A DNA stretch of 64,000 bases from Prunus persica (GCF_000346465.2 NC_034009.1:46927657-46991656); one strand, 5' to 3'; counted from the stretch's first letter, positions 1 to 11,766 are shown. Notes: generated from the sequence alone by a model not told the origin. Made by a program: numbers and translations.

Positions 1-28
1 CCAAAGTTATGTCAACATTCTCTTCCGT

Positions 29-75
<47 letters not shown>

Positions 76-367
76 GAGAGAGAAGCATCAACAACCCCAT
101 ATATAATGGGAAATAAATTAACTGAAAAACAGAGAATAAGCATCAGCACCGAATGACACCCCATCAAACAAAAGCTTTGTAATATTCTCTGCCCACCTAA
201 TTTCTGGGAATCTTCTATTTGGACTTTGGAATGCATGCCCTGCAGGTTTTCCAAAAGTCCTATATATATATATATATGAAAAAAGAAAAAGTATAAAAAT
301 AAAAGGCATGCTGCCCATTGATTGACCAGGCCGAGTTGCTGACTCAACTGAGTCCACATGAGTTAAC
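1..367. other. Spacer downstream of the RLCK gene, with AT microsatellites
   Basis: This is the 3' flank of the minus-strand kinase gene. It holds an AT dinucleotide run at about 34-68 and a shorter TA run at about 260-278. No coding signal is seen; open frames here translate only repeat. Confidence 0.7.
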
Positions 368-1426
368 TCAGCCAATATCTGCAGCATCATCCAAAACCTG
401 CCACAACAATAGCTTCCCACTTGGAACATCGGCATCACTTTGTTCTGTTGCACACTTTGCCTGCTGCAAACTTTTTGCTAATTTTTTCATCCTCATGGGC
501 ACCAAACTCCTCAGCATGTTACTCCAAATCGGTAACCTAACTCGTTCGATAAAACAATTTTCGATCTCCTTAACAACGTCCATCATTGTTGGACGACATG
601 CTACATCTGATGAGACACAGCTTGCTGCCACATTTAACATGTGCCTTATTGTGCTTGACATGTACGTGGGCAACCCTAGCCTTGCATCACAAATTTGTTC
701 TATCCTTTGCTCTTTGATTAATGGAATTGCCCAATCCACTATTGAAGCTGGTGATTTATAGATGTCAATGACTTTCCTTGAACTTATAATCTCCAACAAC
801 ACAACGCCAAAACTAAACACATCATTCTTGGTACTTAGTTTGCTAGGAGTGGTGTAACAAGGGTCCAAGTATCCAATAGTACCTGCAGCGGGTTCACTCG
901 GGTGACTCGGCGAGTCGACTCGCAAGAGCACGGCAAGTCCAAAGTCCGCCAACTTGGCATTCCAATCTGAATCGAACAAAATGTTTGCCGACTTGACGTC
1001 TCTGTGGATCACCATAGGTTCCCCTTGGTGAAGAAATTGGACAGCCCGGGCAACACGAATGGCGATTTCCACACGTTTAGGCCATGGAGGGGGTGTGGAT
1101 GCAACATGAAGTAGGTCGTGGAGAGAGCCATTGGGCATGAACTCCATGACAAGGAGCTTGTTCTTGTTTGAGTCTTGATGACTTGTTCCAAGAAGGCTTA
1201 TAACATGTGGGCTTTCGGGTAGAGAAGACAATACACATATCTCATTGTCGAGCTTAAGGAGTGATACTTGATGGGCATGATATTGATCAAGTGGCTTCTT
1301 TATGGCAACCAGTTTGTTGACTAGTATGGCTTTGTACACCATGCCATGGCTTCCTTTGCCAATGAGCTTAGTTGGAGAGAAGCTTTCTGTTGCCTTCACA
1401 AGTTGATCATAATCAAAGTCCACCAT
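368..1426 (-). CDS. Receptor-like cytoplasmic serine/threonine kinase (At5g23170-like)
   Basis: This is an intronless 352-residue protein kinase. The glycine loop GKGSHGMV lies at residues 23-30, the ATP-binding lysine in AIKKP at 43, the catalytic HRDVKSAN block at 141-148 with D143, and DFG at 161-163. The activation segment runs through GTIGYLDP, the usual form in plant receptor-like kinases. There is no signal peptide, transmembrane segment or extracellular domain, so it should act in the cytoplasm, phosphorylating Ser/Thr. The ATG begins MVDFDYDQLVKATESF, the usual start of the kinase fold in this group, so no N-terminal exon seems to be missing. The C-terminal tail after about residue 300 is short and basic. 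The substrate is unknown. Resemblance to the small Arabidopsis kinases At5g23170 and At3g51990 is from memory. Confidence 0.93.
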   Translation of the reverse strand: MVDFDYDQLVKATESFSPTKLIGKGSHGMVYKAILVNKLVAIKKPLDQYHAHQVSLLKLDNEICVLSSLPESPHVISLLGTSHQDSNKNKLLVMEFMPNGSLHDLLHVASTPPPWPKRVEIAIRVARAVQFLHQGEPMVIHRDVKSANILFDSDWNAKLADFGLAVLLRVDSPSHPSEPAAGTIGYLDPCYTTPSKLSTKNDVFSFGVVLLEIISSRKVIDIYKSPASIVDWAIPLIKEQRIEQICDARLGLPTYMSSTIRHMLNVAASCVSSDVACRPTMMDVVKEIENCFIERVRLPIWSNMLRSLVPMRMKKLAKSLQQAKCATEQSDADVPSGKLLLWQVLDDAADIG

Positions 1427-2079
1427 TTTCTTCTTGATGAAAAATATACCAAGAAATTAAACTTCGATGAGTTTGGAGAGATGTGGAGGGAAATGGAAAT
1501 GAGGGTTTTATTTGTTTGATGAGGTTGATGTAGGTGAGAGTGGGTAGGAGCAAAACTGGAAGAGCTTTTGGAGATGCCAGCGAATAAAGAGGCTGTGGGG
1601 GACATCAAGAGGAAAAAGCACATAGTAAACAAAAAAGAAAATGAAAGAAAATAGTTATTGAGAAAAGATAAAGGTAGCAGTGTGCTGAGAGAAAAGCAAA
1701 ACCCTACAACGAAAGGCTTCTGACCAGGGATGAGATCGATGATGCTCCATTAGATTAGATATGCTGGTTGGTTTGATTTCCCTGGTTGTTTGGTCCCTCT
1801 CCCACCCTATAACACTTTTTTATTTTTCAATTGTAATTTAATTTAGATCGAGTTAATTGTAGCAATGATCCCTGAAATATTACCCGAAAGTTGTTTCAAC
1901 CCTTAAATTTGTTTTTTTCAAATCTATTATCCTGGTTTTTTTTTCTTATTCACTTTAGTCCTTCCTTACCATTAATTCCGTCAAATTTTTCTGTCAAATT
2001 TAGGGTAAGTTCCTCGTTTCACCTGTCATTTTTAAAGAATTAATGAAATTGAAGAAAAAAAATTGAAAAATGAATTCTT
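1427..2079. other. RLCK promoter side and spacer
   Basis: This lies upstream of the minus-strand kinase gene. The segment at about 1855-2000 resembles the degenerate, 'ccctgaa/ttagtcc'-type ends of plant Mutator-like MITEs, but I could not pair two termini. No gene is seen. Confidence 0.4.
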
Positions 2080-2275
2080 ATGCTCCATGGAGGAGAAGCG
2101 ACCCATGGTGGACTTGTAAAGACAGATTGGAGTCAAGCTCCATTCACAGCCTCTTCTTGCAGTTCAAGTAGTGCTGCTACATCATCTGTATCCACTAGGG
2201 GTGCTTGGTTTTCCCAAGAGAACAGTACAAGTGAGGAAAGATTGAAATGGGTGCACAACAGCTACATGATATAAA
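2065..2275 (+). pseudogene. Xyloglucan endotransglucosylase/hydrolase (XTH) C-terminal fragment
   Basis: A 64-residue open frame (2080-2274) matches the C-terminal third of XTH proteins: GGLVKTDWSQAPFTAS corresponds to the conserved GGLVKTDW-APFTAS block, and RLKWVHNSYMI to the RLKWVQKNYMIYNYC end. The catalytic DEIDFEFLG region, the conserved aromatic and cysteine stretch after APFTAS, and the final YNYCTD segment are absent, and a stop follows YMI. I find no upstream exons between this fragment and the kinase gene. It reads as a decayed fragment, not a functional wall-remodelling enzyme. Confidence 0.72.
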
Positions 2276-2295
2276 AGATAACTAACGCAGTTAAC

Positions 2296-2375
2296 GAGGT
2301 CTAGCCCACTAGAAAAGTAACTTGATTTGTAGACTGAGGTCTAGCCCAGTAGAAAAGTAACTTGATTTGTAGACT
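2296..2375. repeat. 40-bp tandem duplication
   Basis: Two adjacent copies of a 40-bp unit starting gaggtctagccca (2296-2335 and 2336-2375) differ at one base. The duplication directly follows the XTH fragment. Confidence 0.85.
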
Positions 2376-2389
2376 AATAATTTCATGTC

Positions 2390-2470
2390 CTTTATGGCAC
2401 CTTGATAGTGTGTGTGGGAAACTTCACCCCCGTTGTAGTTTAAACTATCGTTTGTATTAAAAAAGTTAAT
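2390..2470 (+). repeat. Partial copy of dispersed SINE-like repeat (family 3)
   Basis: The stretch with gatagtgtgtgtgggaa and gtagtttaaactatcg, ending in a short A-run, matches the 3' part of the repeat also seen at about 37790-37895, 16735-16865 (inverted) and 59035-59137 (inverted). The part that would contain the B-box-like motif is not clear in this copy. Confidence 0.4.
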
Positions 2471-3316
2471 GCACATAAAAAATTTCCATTATGAATGCAG
2501 TAAGAGTTATTTATTATGTATGATGTGTCAAACTTATTTTATCCACGGGCGCTGCATGATTATAAAATCATGGTAGAGCCTTTAGCAGGCATGTCTTATG
2601 TGTCGGAGACAAGAATCATGAATAATGCTCTTAGCTATATAAACTTATCCTAACTTTTCTATTAGGATTGGGCGATTTTAATAGCGTGAGATTGTAGCAT
2701 GTGCATGCAGTCCCTAATTGGAGGTATAAATGTCGTCCTCCAAGTTCTGTCACGCACATCACTCACAAATCTATGATATAAAAAAGCTTTAAAAAATGGA
2801 AAAACTTCGAATTTAAAAAAAGAAACCTGCACATCGAGAAAATAAAGAGAAATAGAGATAGAGAGGAAGAGACGAGAGAGGGGGTTGGGGACCTAGGTCG
2901 GTGATTGGATCGGGAGGAGACAGGGAAAGAGGGTGGTGATTACGGCACATGGTGGTCGGGCTGGTGGCTACAATAGGGGAGGGGGTTCGGTGTGTGCAGG
3001 ACAAAACATAGAGGACAACATTGATTGCTAAAAAACAAAAAAAAAACATAGAGGACAACATTGATTGCTAAAAAACAAAAAAAAAAAGAGTAAAATTAAG
3101 TATTTCGCAGACATTAGAGACTATTTGTGATTAAAACCCTAAAAAGATAAGTGCATTATAATTGAGCACAGAAAAAATAGATAGGAAAATAGGTTGAACC
3201 AAAAAGATTCAGAAACCAATAACTTTGTTAAACAAGGTAAAAAGACATACATCACATGGACAAAAGAAGAAGACCTCCAAAAGCATACCAAACAATTGTC
3301 TCTGCATACAATAATT
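2471..3316. other. Spacer with GA-rich tract and a 40-bp tandem repeat
   Basis: This is the 3' side of the RPC6 gene. A purine-rich stretch covers about 2830-2940. A roughly 40-bp unit containing acatagaggacaacattgat plus an A-run occurs twice at about 3005-3086. No coding signal is supported. Confidence 0.55.
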
Positions 3317-4027
3317 TCAGAAATCCAACCATTTGGTGAAGTAGACACACGTCCTTGGGGAAATAATACCATCTGGCGTACATTGACTTATCCGCGGACA
3401 AACTCCACATGGAATGGAAGCCATGGCCCCTACTTTGGGTTCCCGTTTAGTACCTCCCTTGCTTATGGATTTATAGCAAACTTTCCCAACTGGAAATGAA
3501 GCAAACTCCCCCATCCCAGTGCTCTTCACCTCCGTGACCCGTTTGTCCAAAACCAGAACCCTCAGAATCTCCTCAATTTGCGGTCTTGTGAACGAAGTTT
3601 TGAATATTCCACTCTTTTTAACTTCATCAGAAATTCCCTCCAAGGTAGCAACCTTGAGCTGATATATGATCTTTGCAAACCCGTCTTTTACACAGGTTAT
3701 GTAATATTTATCGAGGGTCCCATTAGAATACCAATCCCCACCGGTTAACTCCTTGGAGGGCTCAAACTCTGAAGCCATATAATGCTTTCTCCCCTTGCTT
3801 TGGACATTTACAACCTCTTTTATCAGGTTCTTGGCTTGGAGTGATTTTATGGATTTGCCAACCAGATTGTCAGGGAGGTTCGCTTCCTTCTTCATGTCTC
3901 GTGTCCAAATTCCCATATCTTGCTTGCTTCGGATCACATTATATACGATTTTCTCGTGCTCTGTCAAAGACTCCGACGGGGAATTAGAGTCTGGCTGTTT
4001 CCGTTTGAGTGCTGAAGGTCTGCTCAT
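3317..4027 (-). CDS. RPC6: DNA-directed RNA polymerase III subunit RPC6 (RPC34/RPC39 family)
   Basis: This 236-residue protein is encoded in one exon. It belongs to the RPC34/RPC6 family, the Pol III-specific winged-helix subunit that helps recruit polymerase to TFIIIB for tRNA and 5S rRNA transcription in the nucleus. The N-terminal region (HEKIVYNVIRSKQDMGIWTR, then LQAKNLIKEV and GRKHYM) is the first winged helix. The motif LTGGDWYSNGTLDKYY in the middle and the C-terminal cysteine-bearing segment (CGVCPRISQC) are family landmarks. The open frame extends 39 codons upstream of this ATG, but those residues look like translated UTR; MSRPSALKRKQ is the usual start. A CAG acceptor-like site lies just upstream of the ATG, so a 5'UTR intron is likely. 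The length fits the plant orthologue (about 230 residues). Confidence 0.95.
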   Translation of the reverse strand: MSRPSALKRKQPDSNSPSESLTEHEKIVYNVIRSKQDMGIWTRDMKKEANLPDNLVGKSIKSLQAKNLIKEVVNVQSKGRKHYMASEFEPSKELTGGDWYSNGTLDKYYITCVKDGFAKIIYQLKVATLEGISDEVKKSGIFKTSFTRPQIEEILRVLVLDKRVTEVKSTGMGEFASFPVGKVCYKSISKGGTKREPKVGAMASIPCGVCPRISQCTPDGIISPRTCVYFTKWLDF

Positions 4028-4139
4028 CCTATGATTCTGTCGAGGGGTAAAGAAAACAACATAAAATCCAAAAATGTATTCACTTAAATTAGAAAGACTA
4101 TTTTTGGTGGCAGAGAAACAGGAAAAGAAAGCAAACAAA

Positions 4140-5870
4140 AACACTCAAACAAGTTAATATCCTTCGGAAACAATTTGCAACAGAAAAACGCAAAATTTTC
4201 ACTGAATTTGGTTTTTTGTAAAAAAAATGTCAAAACTTGGAAAGTTGATGAGTGGCAGTGTTCTTCTGAGTCTAAAGGTTCCTTTTTTCACTTCAGCTAC
4301 ACTACCATTATTTGATTTTCTTATTTTTCAGACTGTTTCTTAACAACCAAAGACAACGGATGTTATTTTTTTTAAACAATCAATATGCAAACTAGAAAAA
4401 AGTGGTTTTTTGTGTTTCATTGCTAAGAACAAGTAAGAAATATAAGAAAGTAATGAATGCTGGTGTTCTGAGTCCCAAGTTTCTTTTTTTCACTTTCAAG
4501 TCAGAAAACAGGAAAATCAATGAATCGTAGTGTTACTGAAAGTTATTAAATTAAAAATAAAATGCTGAAAGTGAAAAAAAGAAACTTTTGTTAGAATTTA
4601 CCACTTAGACAATAAATGAAACCTCTAGCATCAAAAGAAGATTCAAGACATGGCATAAATACCAAAACAGATTCAACAGATGCCACTCATACATTACAAC
4701 CCTTGAAAAGAAAAACAAGAAATGCTAGAAAGAAACAAGAAATGCTAGAAAGAAACAGGAAAAGCCACATGATTCATTTTCGAAACCAGGAAATGCTTGA
4801 AAGAAACATCTTTCAAATTTTTACATTCCCAAAGCACTTCTTATTGATTCTCTAGCCAAGAAATACAAACTTATAAATAACACGTAATGAGAATATTAAA
4901 AACTACAAGTGTATGATTACAGCCTCAAACAAGTCCGATTGCATAAACTCAAAGTCCCACTGCATATTTTTGAGCTTTAAACAAGCAAATCGCATATCAC
5001 AAGCATTAACAAGGACTGATTTATCAATTGAACCACAACACAACAGATTCCATTAGATTCATCAACAAGGAAATGATTTATCAATCGACTTATTGAACAC
5101 AACAGATTCTATTACAAGCATGAACATAACAGATTTATCAATTGTGTCGATGGAATCCCATACAGTTTGTCAAAAGTGAGATGTCTCTTTGTTTTAACTA
5201 GCAGGGTTACATTATTGCTCACTTCATTGAACCTAGAAAGGGGTCACTCGAAGAAAAATCAAAACAGTGGCAACAAATGCTGTCCTGACCCATTTTGTCA
5301 ATATCTTTTTACATATACACAATTATGAAGCAGGATGCATTTAATGAATGCTATAGCAAATGAATTTGCTCCGTTTTTTACACATCTAATTGTTTTTTTT
5401 TCTTTTGCAGGAAACTAGAAAGGGTGGACAATCAGAGGAAGAGAAAACTAGAATTGAGAATCGTATACCAAAAGCAAAGTAGGAATTCGAACAGAAAGCA
5501 CCAAAAGTAGTTTCATATCAAAAGGGCAAGACATGAACTCAATCCAACAGTTATGAATCATTAAACCATATATTAGATGTATATTACTTGCCTTTTCTAT
5601 GGAGAATCAGTCTGTTTCTTACCCATCATATTTTCTTTTTTTTGCAGGAAATTAGGGAGGGTGAGCAATCAGAGAAATTAACCACAGGGCTTAAGCAAGA
5701 TTGCCTCGTAACAAAAACTACACCGACCACAGTGAATGACCAAAAAAAAAATTCAAACAAAAATCAAAAAGTACCCAGAAAAAAAAAACGAAAAACTAAC
5801 CAAAGTAGCGAGCCAGAGATGATAGAGTGTGAGAGTCGCAGAGATGAGAGCCTCCAGCCGGGGTGACGCC
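4140..5870 (-). repeat. Imperfect duplications, probably inside the RPC6 5'UTR intron
   Basis: Several local duplications are visible. A block with ggcagtgttcttctgagtc followed by T-rich/cactt (about 4248-4300) recurs at about 4455-4505. A 20-bp unit with agaaatgctagaaagaaac occurs three times at about 4717-4808. A segment with tttttttgcaggaaa followed by tagaaagggtggacaatcag (about 5395-5440) recurs as ttagggagggtgagcaatcag (about 5640-5675). The last pair looks like plus-strand splice acceptors followed by similar short frames, but no gene can be assembled. Local duplication is the safer reading. Confidence 0.5.
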
Positions 5871-6010
5871 GGACCGATGTTGTGCGCCTCTTCGGTTATG
5901 GCTTCGCGCGACTGAAAAAGATAGAAACGGTTCAGGTCGACGGCGCCGGAGGGATGAAACAGACGGTGTAGCAGAGGCGTGGGGCGAATGATGAAAAGCG
6001 TTTTCAGTTT
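5808..6010 (-). promoter_or_regulatory. Probable distal 5'UTR exon and promoter of RPC6
   Basis: This GC-richer island, unlike its AT-rich surroundings, contains on the minus strand a donor-like TTTG/GTTAGT (around 5810). It could splice to the CAG acceptor just before the RPC6 start codon near 4037. A 5'UTR intron of about 1.8 kb would result. The 87-codon minus frame over this island has no recognisable family and would be untranslated. This is inferred from base composition and splice-site placement only. Confidence 0.4.
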
Positions 6011-6016
6011 TTTCAC

Positions 6017-9000
6017 AAGTTTAAGGAATGTCCTTTTCTGTGGGGAAAAAAACCTTTATTCATTTTAATTAAAAGAGGGTGAAATAGTAAAACACCACTA
6101 ATAATACACATGCCAGTCAATGGCATAATAATGGCCGTTGCTCACGAGCCGATTGGGCTTTAACTTGGACCTGCTTAGGCTCGTCAGTGGGCCAGTTTGG
6201 TTTAGTCCTTTAGGTCCCATAGAGGGGTAGCTTTCCATGCATCCTTTGTGGTTGTCATATATGTGTTCTTGGAATGGAAACAAGGATGGTCATCAATGTT
6301 AAACATGGTGTAGCATTACCATTCTAAAGATATGTTAAACCATACATTCATATGAAGGGAAAAAAAATAAATTATAATTATGTTGAAGAATATGAGCCCC
6401 ATATCGGAAATTTGACTAAATAAAATATAAAATATAATAAATGATTATACTACTAATGACACCGAGGCCTTTTGTGATAAAACCCCACACTTATTGAGCT
6501 TTGTAGGTGGTTAAATTAGGGACAATATCAATGTTGTTAGTAGTGGGCTGCTGGCCTATCTCTCTGAATTTAACAAATTATATATTCATATTGATTGTTT
6601 AATAAAATAACACGTTCAAAATAGGTACCAAAATATTAAAATTGAAAACGTAAATATTAACATGCTTTAAGGGTGCAAGTTCAAGATACTAAACTGAATT
6701 GGAAAGCAATTACATTTTGAGATTGGCACACCAAACCATATACTATTGAAGAAGATGCTCTAATAAAAAATTGTAAAACTCGGATTCAAAGAGTCCTCAG
6801 AAAATTGATGTTTCTGAAATCTCATGAGTGAAATTTGCCCGTAGGCCATAGATTTGATTTAGACATTAGGAAGGTGAAGGTCCTACGCACACCCGTACAT
6901 GCATGTACCGCATATGCATGTGGAGCCCTATCAATGCCGATAGAGACGCATGAAGGTTTCTAACTATGGTGCAAGGTACAAATAATGTACCTAATTGTAG
7001 GGGTTACCATAGACATCTAAATAAAAACAAAACATTTAATGCAAATAAATAAAAAAAACCCCCATTTCATGCAAGCAATTTTTGACTTTTTAAATTCATT
7101 CAGGCAGCTTGATTAAAAATAAAAAAAATCTGAACAGTATGAGAGCGATGTACTTTCTATTTTACACTCGAGTTATTCATAACTTTATAATTGTTTATCT
7201 AATTTTAAAAGACATTTACCAATCCCATGAGTTGGGCTCTAATTATGCATGGTCCCGCCCAAATAGACTAAATAGTATGATTTTATTCCTTGATATGTTG
7301 CATGTTATAACTAGTGGTTAGAGCTAAGAATTTATTGTACTGTCGAAGCATAGTAACTAATATACACAAGACAACTTCATGATGCATAATTAATAGTTTT
7401 GTATTATTTTCATGGTTAGGAGACTTTCATAGCCTCCCCCTCACTATTGCCACAATATCAAGCATGAGACTCGCTTGAGTGAGAAAAAAAAAAGAAGGTC
7501 TTTCGATAGAGAAATAAGGAAGAAGAAAGATAAGGAACTTGTAGCTAAAGTAGTTAAAGAGTAGTTATCCATGCATCCGAGATTATATGTTTAACCTCAA
7601 CTGCCCTAATATCGCTATGTCTCAAAAAAATAAAAAAAATTAGAGAGAGTATTTTGGGATGATGGAGGTGGGAAAAGAGAATTATTACTTTTTAAAATTT
7701 AGCTGATGGGAAATTCGTTATTTAGAAATAAATAATAATAATAATTTTGAATTTCTCATGTACGCGGGACTCTGACTTAAAATTGAGCGGCAGATTCAGC
7801 GTTTTATGTTGTTTTTACCGCTTACTTTGTTTGGCAAAGAGAAAAGGTTAGTAAGTGGAGGGGGTAAAGGTTAAAAGGGGAAAGTTAATGGGAACAGAAA
7901 GAAATGAAGATCAGCACTGAAAATTTCAATGATGTCTGACGGGAGACGGTAAATTTAGGTTGACAGCGGTGCACAAAATCTGAAGCAAACAGACCAATAA
8001 TTTAATGTCCTTAATTAGGAAAGTCGTCCAAGTGGGTAGGGAGGGAGCCTCAATATTTTCTGACTTGGCCTGTGAGCTGTGACACAGCCATTTTGGAATT
8101 TCATGCTTTAAATAAATTGAAATCAATTTTTGTTGGTTGGAAACTTTGGAATTTAATTTTAGACTTTTTTTTAAAAAAGAAAAAAAAAGAGTAAAAAGGC
8201 ATGCGATGTGTCTCCATCGAGAATCCCTTTTTATACGGAGAACCAAACAAAAGGGTATAATGCATCAACAGTAATTCCCCACTGCGACCACTGTCCTTTC
8301 CTAACAGGCGATGCAGTGAAATTAATATAAGCAATTACCCCCACTTTACACTTTTGCCCTTCATGTATACCTATATTTCTATTCCAACCCACACCATATT
8401 CCACGTTGTTTATATCATTGATGGGATGTGTAGTTATCATGAATGGATATTGAAATTATTGCAGTTCCTGGGTAGTAGAATTATTCCATTTCTATTATCT
8501 TCATCCTCATGTTGATGTAATTCTAATTCCTTAATTCTATTTTTTTTTAGATTTTTCGATTCATTACTTACCTCATTCTTAATAAGTAAACATAATAGAG
8601 TAACTTAGATAATAAAGTAACTTGATTAATCAATGAACAAAATTTATTCCAAATGGTTAAAAGAATTATGAATGTGCATTTGATGTACTATGCTCGCTCG
8701 ATTCTCTCTTTCGCCCTAATGTCATTTATGTAAATAAATAAAAACGACTCTAACCATAAATTTTTTTATTTATCACAAATGCTATACAAACTATTGTAAT
8801 TGTTGTAGAATAAAATGACTAGTCTCATTAAAACTTAAAAGAAAACAAACACAAAAAGTTTGAACTTCTCTAATACGAATCATTCCTTCTCATGCCCTAC
8901 TTTGTTGTCCTAATCCCCTTTCACATTATACTCATTTCATCATAATTCTAAATTAAAATCATCCTATCCATCCTCATCAAAACAAAAAAAAAAACCCTGA

Positions 9001-9770
9001 ATTTGAATAATCTGGCTTCTAAGTATTGCTAGAAATCTCCTTACTTATCAGTAATGACTAATGAGTATTGGAATGATTCTAATTTATTCTAAACTTGTGT
9101 TTAATAAAAAATTATGGGAGTTTCATAGTAAAATTCGTAATCATGGACCCTCAAAATTTGGAATCAGACCAATTAAAGGAGAGTAGTTGATCCGATTCTA
9201 TTTCTTATTCCCAAATTCACCAAACTTCTTTTACAATTGGAAGTTATAAACATGAGTGTTATTTGTTCAGCTAATAAAATTCTTTTTTTTTTTTTTTCAC
9301 TTCGCTTACAAATTGATGAATTATCGCACTATTTTCCCCAAGTTACATGAAATTTGTGGAGCACAACTGAAGTTATAGGGGCAGATGACCCCAAGGGCTT
9401 ATAGTGGCTCCGCCTCCGGAATTTATGTGTCTAGACTCTAGAGAGAGAAGAGAGTGGTAAAGTCGGCTCTAATTTATAATCATGTTAAGGGATTAAGTTA
9501 TATGTTTGTTGAATTAAAAAAGGTTAATCTGATAAAGATAAAGATGTGGGTTGGGTTTGTGTGGTTATTAATAGAATTAATTAAGCTGGATGATTATCTG
9601 TTCAAATTAAAATATTTTATGTAAGAGAGTGGGTCCAAGTCAAATTGCCTGGCTGATTAGTGGCATGAATTTATCCCTTTGTTATTCTATTGTAATAAAT
9701 TGTTGTTGGTTTGAAATATGAGAAAGTTTAAATTGATTTGAGCACCCAATAAGGTTAAGTTTAGTATTTA
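6017..9770. other. Gene-poor AT-rich spacer
   Basis: I find no conserved protein signal on either strand. There are scattered A/T runs and short repeats. The region at about 7308-7330 has a tRNA-like A-box resemblance (taactagtggttagagc) without a clear B box. The segment at about 9375-9420 (ggcttatagtggctccgcctcc) resembles the terminus of a common plant DNA transposon, but no partner end was found. Confidence 0.5.
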
Positions 9771-10060
9771 CTAGCCCTTAGCGCATGTGCCAATTGATTT
9801 TATTTATTTATTTAGTTATTTTTATTTTTATTTTTAGAATTAAGAAAATATAATATGGGTAGTTCTGTTTTATAAAAGTAGGACCTATTATCTGATTTTG
9901 TTTTTAATTTTAATTTTTTTTTATATGAAAAAAATGTTAATTTATCATATTATCCTCATTTAATTAATAATTTTAATTTTTAATGTTTGAATTAACCAAT
10001 GGCATTTTATATTATTTTGAATGTTTCACCATTTTTTGCCTTTTGCTTTATATATATAGA
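9771..10060 (-). mobile_element. Short non-autonomous Helitron, copy 1
   Basis: Read on the minus strand, the 290-bp element starts A|TCTATATATATAAAGC and ends GGGCTAG|T. That is the Helitron signature: 5' TC, 3' CTAG, insertion between A and T, no terminal inverted repeat or target duplication. Just before the CTAG lies a GC-richer stretch (GGCACATGCGC) that would be the terminal hairpin, though pairing here is weak. No Rep/helicase is encoded. The interior is AT-rich and aligns along its length with the copy at 40252-40537. Confidence 0.7.
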
Positions 10061-10597
10061 TTTATACATGCAACAATTTACTCTAATTTACGAAAAGAGA
10101 GATCGAACTCGAGTACAAAGAGGAGAGCAACTGGGACCATAATCCATATTTGTATATTAAACCCTAAACGCTAAGCATCCTTAATTATGAGTGGAAGAGT
10201 TGCATTTGCTTAACTTTGTCATTAGATTTGGTTGTTCTTAATGAATAATGTATTAGGTTTATTTACATTAAGCACATATGACTGCTTAAGTAACCCTGCA
10301 AGTCTGGTTCAATTTTAAATGACCATATAATTTTTTCGTCGATTGTTCAAACCTTATGTAAGTTCTCGAACACTAGAAGTATAGAATAGTGTTTGAGCAC
10401 TCATCATCTTTACTTCATAGTTATATTTTGATCAATAAAATGTAATGATTGTATTAAATTAGTAGTTATATAAATGGCTTTTTGATGAAGGACAAGATAG
10501 AAATTGCGGAAAAATAAATGGTTCAACACTAGAGAAAATGATGCAAGAAAAAGGCAACAAGCTAGTTTTGGATACTCGCATACCCATTCGAGAAAAG
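10061..10597. other. AT-rich spacer between Helitron and SINE
   Basis: No gene or clear repeat boundary is seen. Open frames here show no recognisable similarity. Confidence 0.4.
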
Positions 10598-10712
10598 AGT
10601 CTCTTTTTTTTTCTTTTTTTATACAAGTGATGTCGACGGAGGACATAATCGAATCTAAGACTTAAGGTATAGGGATAAATACGATTAACCACTTGAGTTA
10701 CAAGTCCCCTTA
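10598..10712 (-). mobile_element. tRNA-derived SINE (family 1)
   Basis: On the minus strand an A-box-like segment TAACTCAAGTGGTTAATCG (10699-10681) is followed by a B-box-like AGATTCGATTATG (10656-10644) and an A-rich tail (about 10626-10600). This is the order of an internal Pol III promoter followed by a retroposed tail. A related copy is at about 61640-61742. The open frames across it are repeat translations. Confidence 0.6.
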
Positions 10713-11766
10713 CGAAGAGTCATTTATTTTATTTATATTTTTAAGTTTTTCTTGCATCGTAAGTAGGTTTAGGATAAAACTTTTTTGTTTGTAGAACCAA
10801 TTAGTTTAGAGTTTGAATTAGGCATTAATTAGAACCGAAGTCATAAAAGCCTTAAAATAATGGGTTTGTGATGAGTATCGATATATTATCATACTTTAAT
10901 TTAAGAACAAGAATAAACGAAGAAAAAAAGAAGATAAAGAAATATAAAGAAACTATACTTTTATGTCCGTTTGTCATTTAAGCATATAATATAGATGACT
11001 CGTTGTATTTTCAAATCGTGCATCCCTATCATCATCATTGTTAGTAATGATGCTTTATAATCATTCTCCAAATTCATTTGCAAAACACCCTATTGTCAAC
11101 CTTATAATGGCAGTTAGGGAGAATTGCACCGCCTTTCTGATTAATGGGAAATTAAACAAGTGCATGAGGTAATGGTCCAGTTTAAATACAATGATTAACT
11201 ATTTTGTATTATGACTGACCTAGCGATAGTAATTCGTTGTATCACAAAAATTATATTAAACATTAACTCTCACTCGGTATACAACTAATGAATTAAGCGG
11301 TCAAAATAAGACATTACGCAAACCGTCTTGGTACCGACCAACTACCAAACACTATGATAGATCGTGAAGCTATTAAGTTATTTTTCATAGGTTTGTTTAT
11401 GGCAATAACAATATTGTTTTTGAGTGTTGAAACTAATATCGTAAATTGACTTGTAACTTAAGTGATTATGATTATTTATCCATATACTTGAGTTCTTATG
11501 CTCAACTTCCACCCATAATATAAGTTGTAATGGAAATTTAGAATATAAAATGATATCTCTACAAAAATTTGACAAAAAACATATAATCGGAACTGAGTTT
11601 TGTTTCCACTAACCAAAGATGATCTTATATAAATTGGTAATTTGTGAGGTCTTGTTATTGAAGTTACAAGTTAGTTAACAGCAGCAGAAACAATTCCTGT
11701 CTTTTCGTAGCACAAGTGAACAACAGTCGTCTCTAAATTTCACTTTGGGAAAGACTTTCAAAAAAC
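10713..11766. other. AT-rich spacer
   Basis: No gene, RNA or clear repeat boundary is supported in this stretch. Confidence 0.4.

Noticed and set aside
318..761. 147-codon plus frame opposite the kinase gene
   Set aside because: Antisense shadow of a clearly conserved kinase.
5753..6016. 87-codon minus-strand frame in the GC-rich island
   Set aside because: No family resemblance; better explained as an untranslated leader exon and promoter of RPC6.
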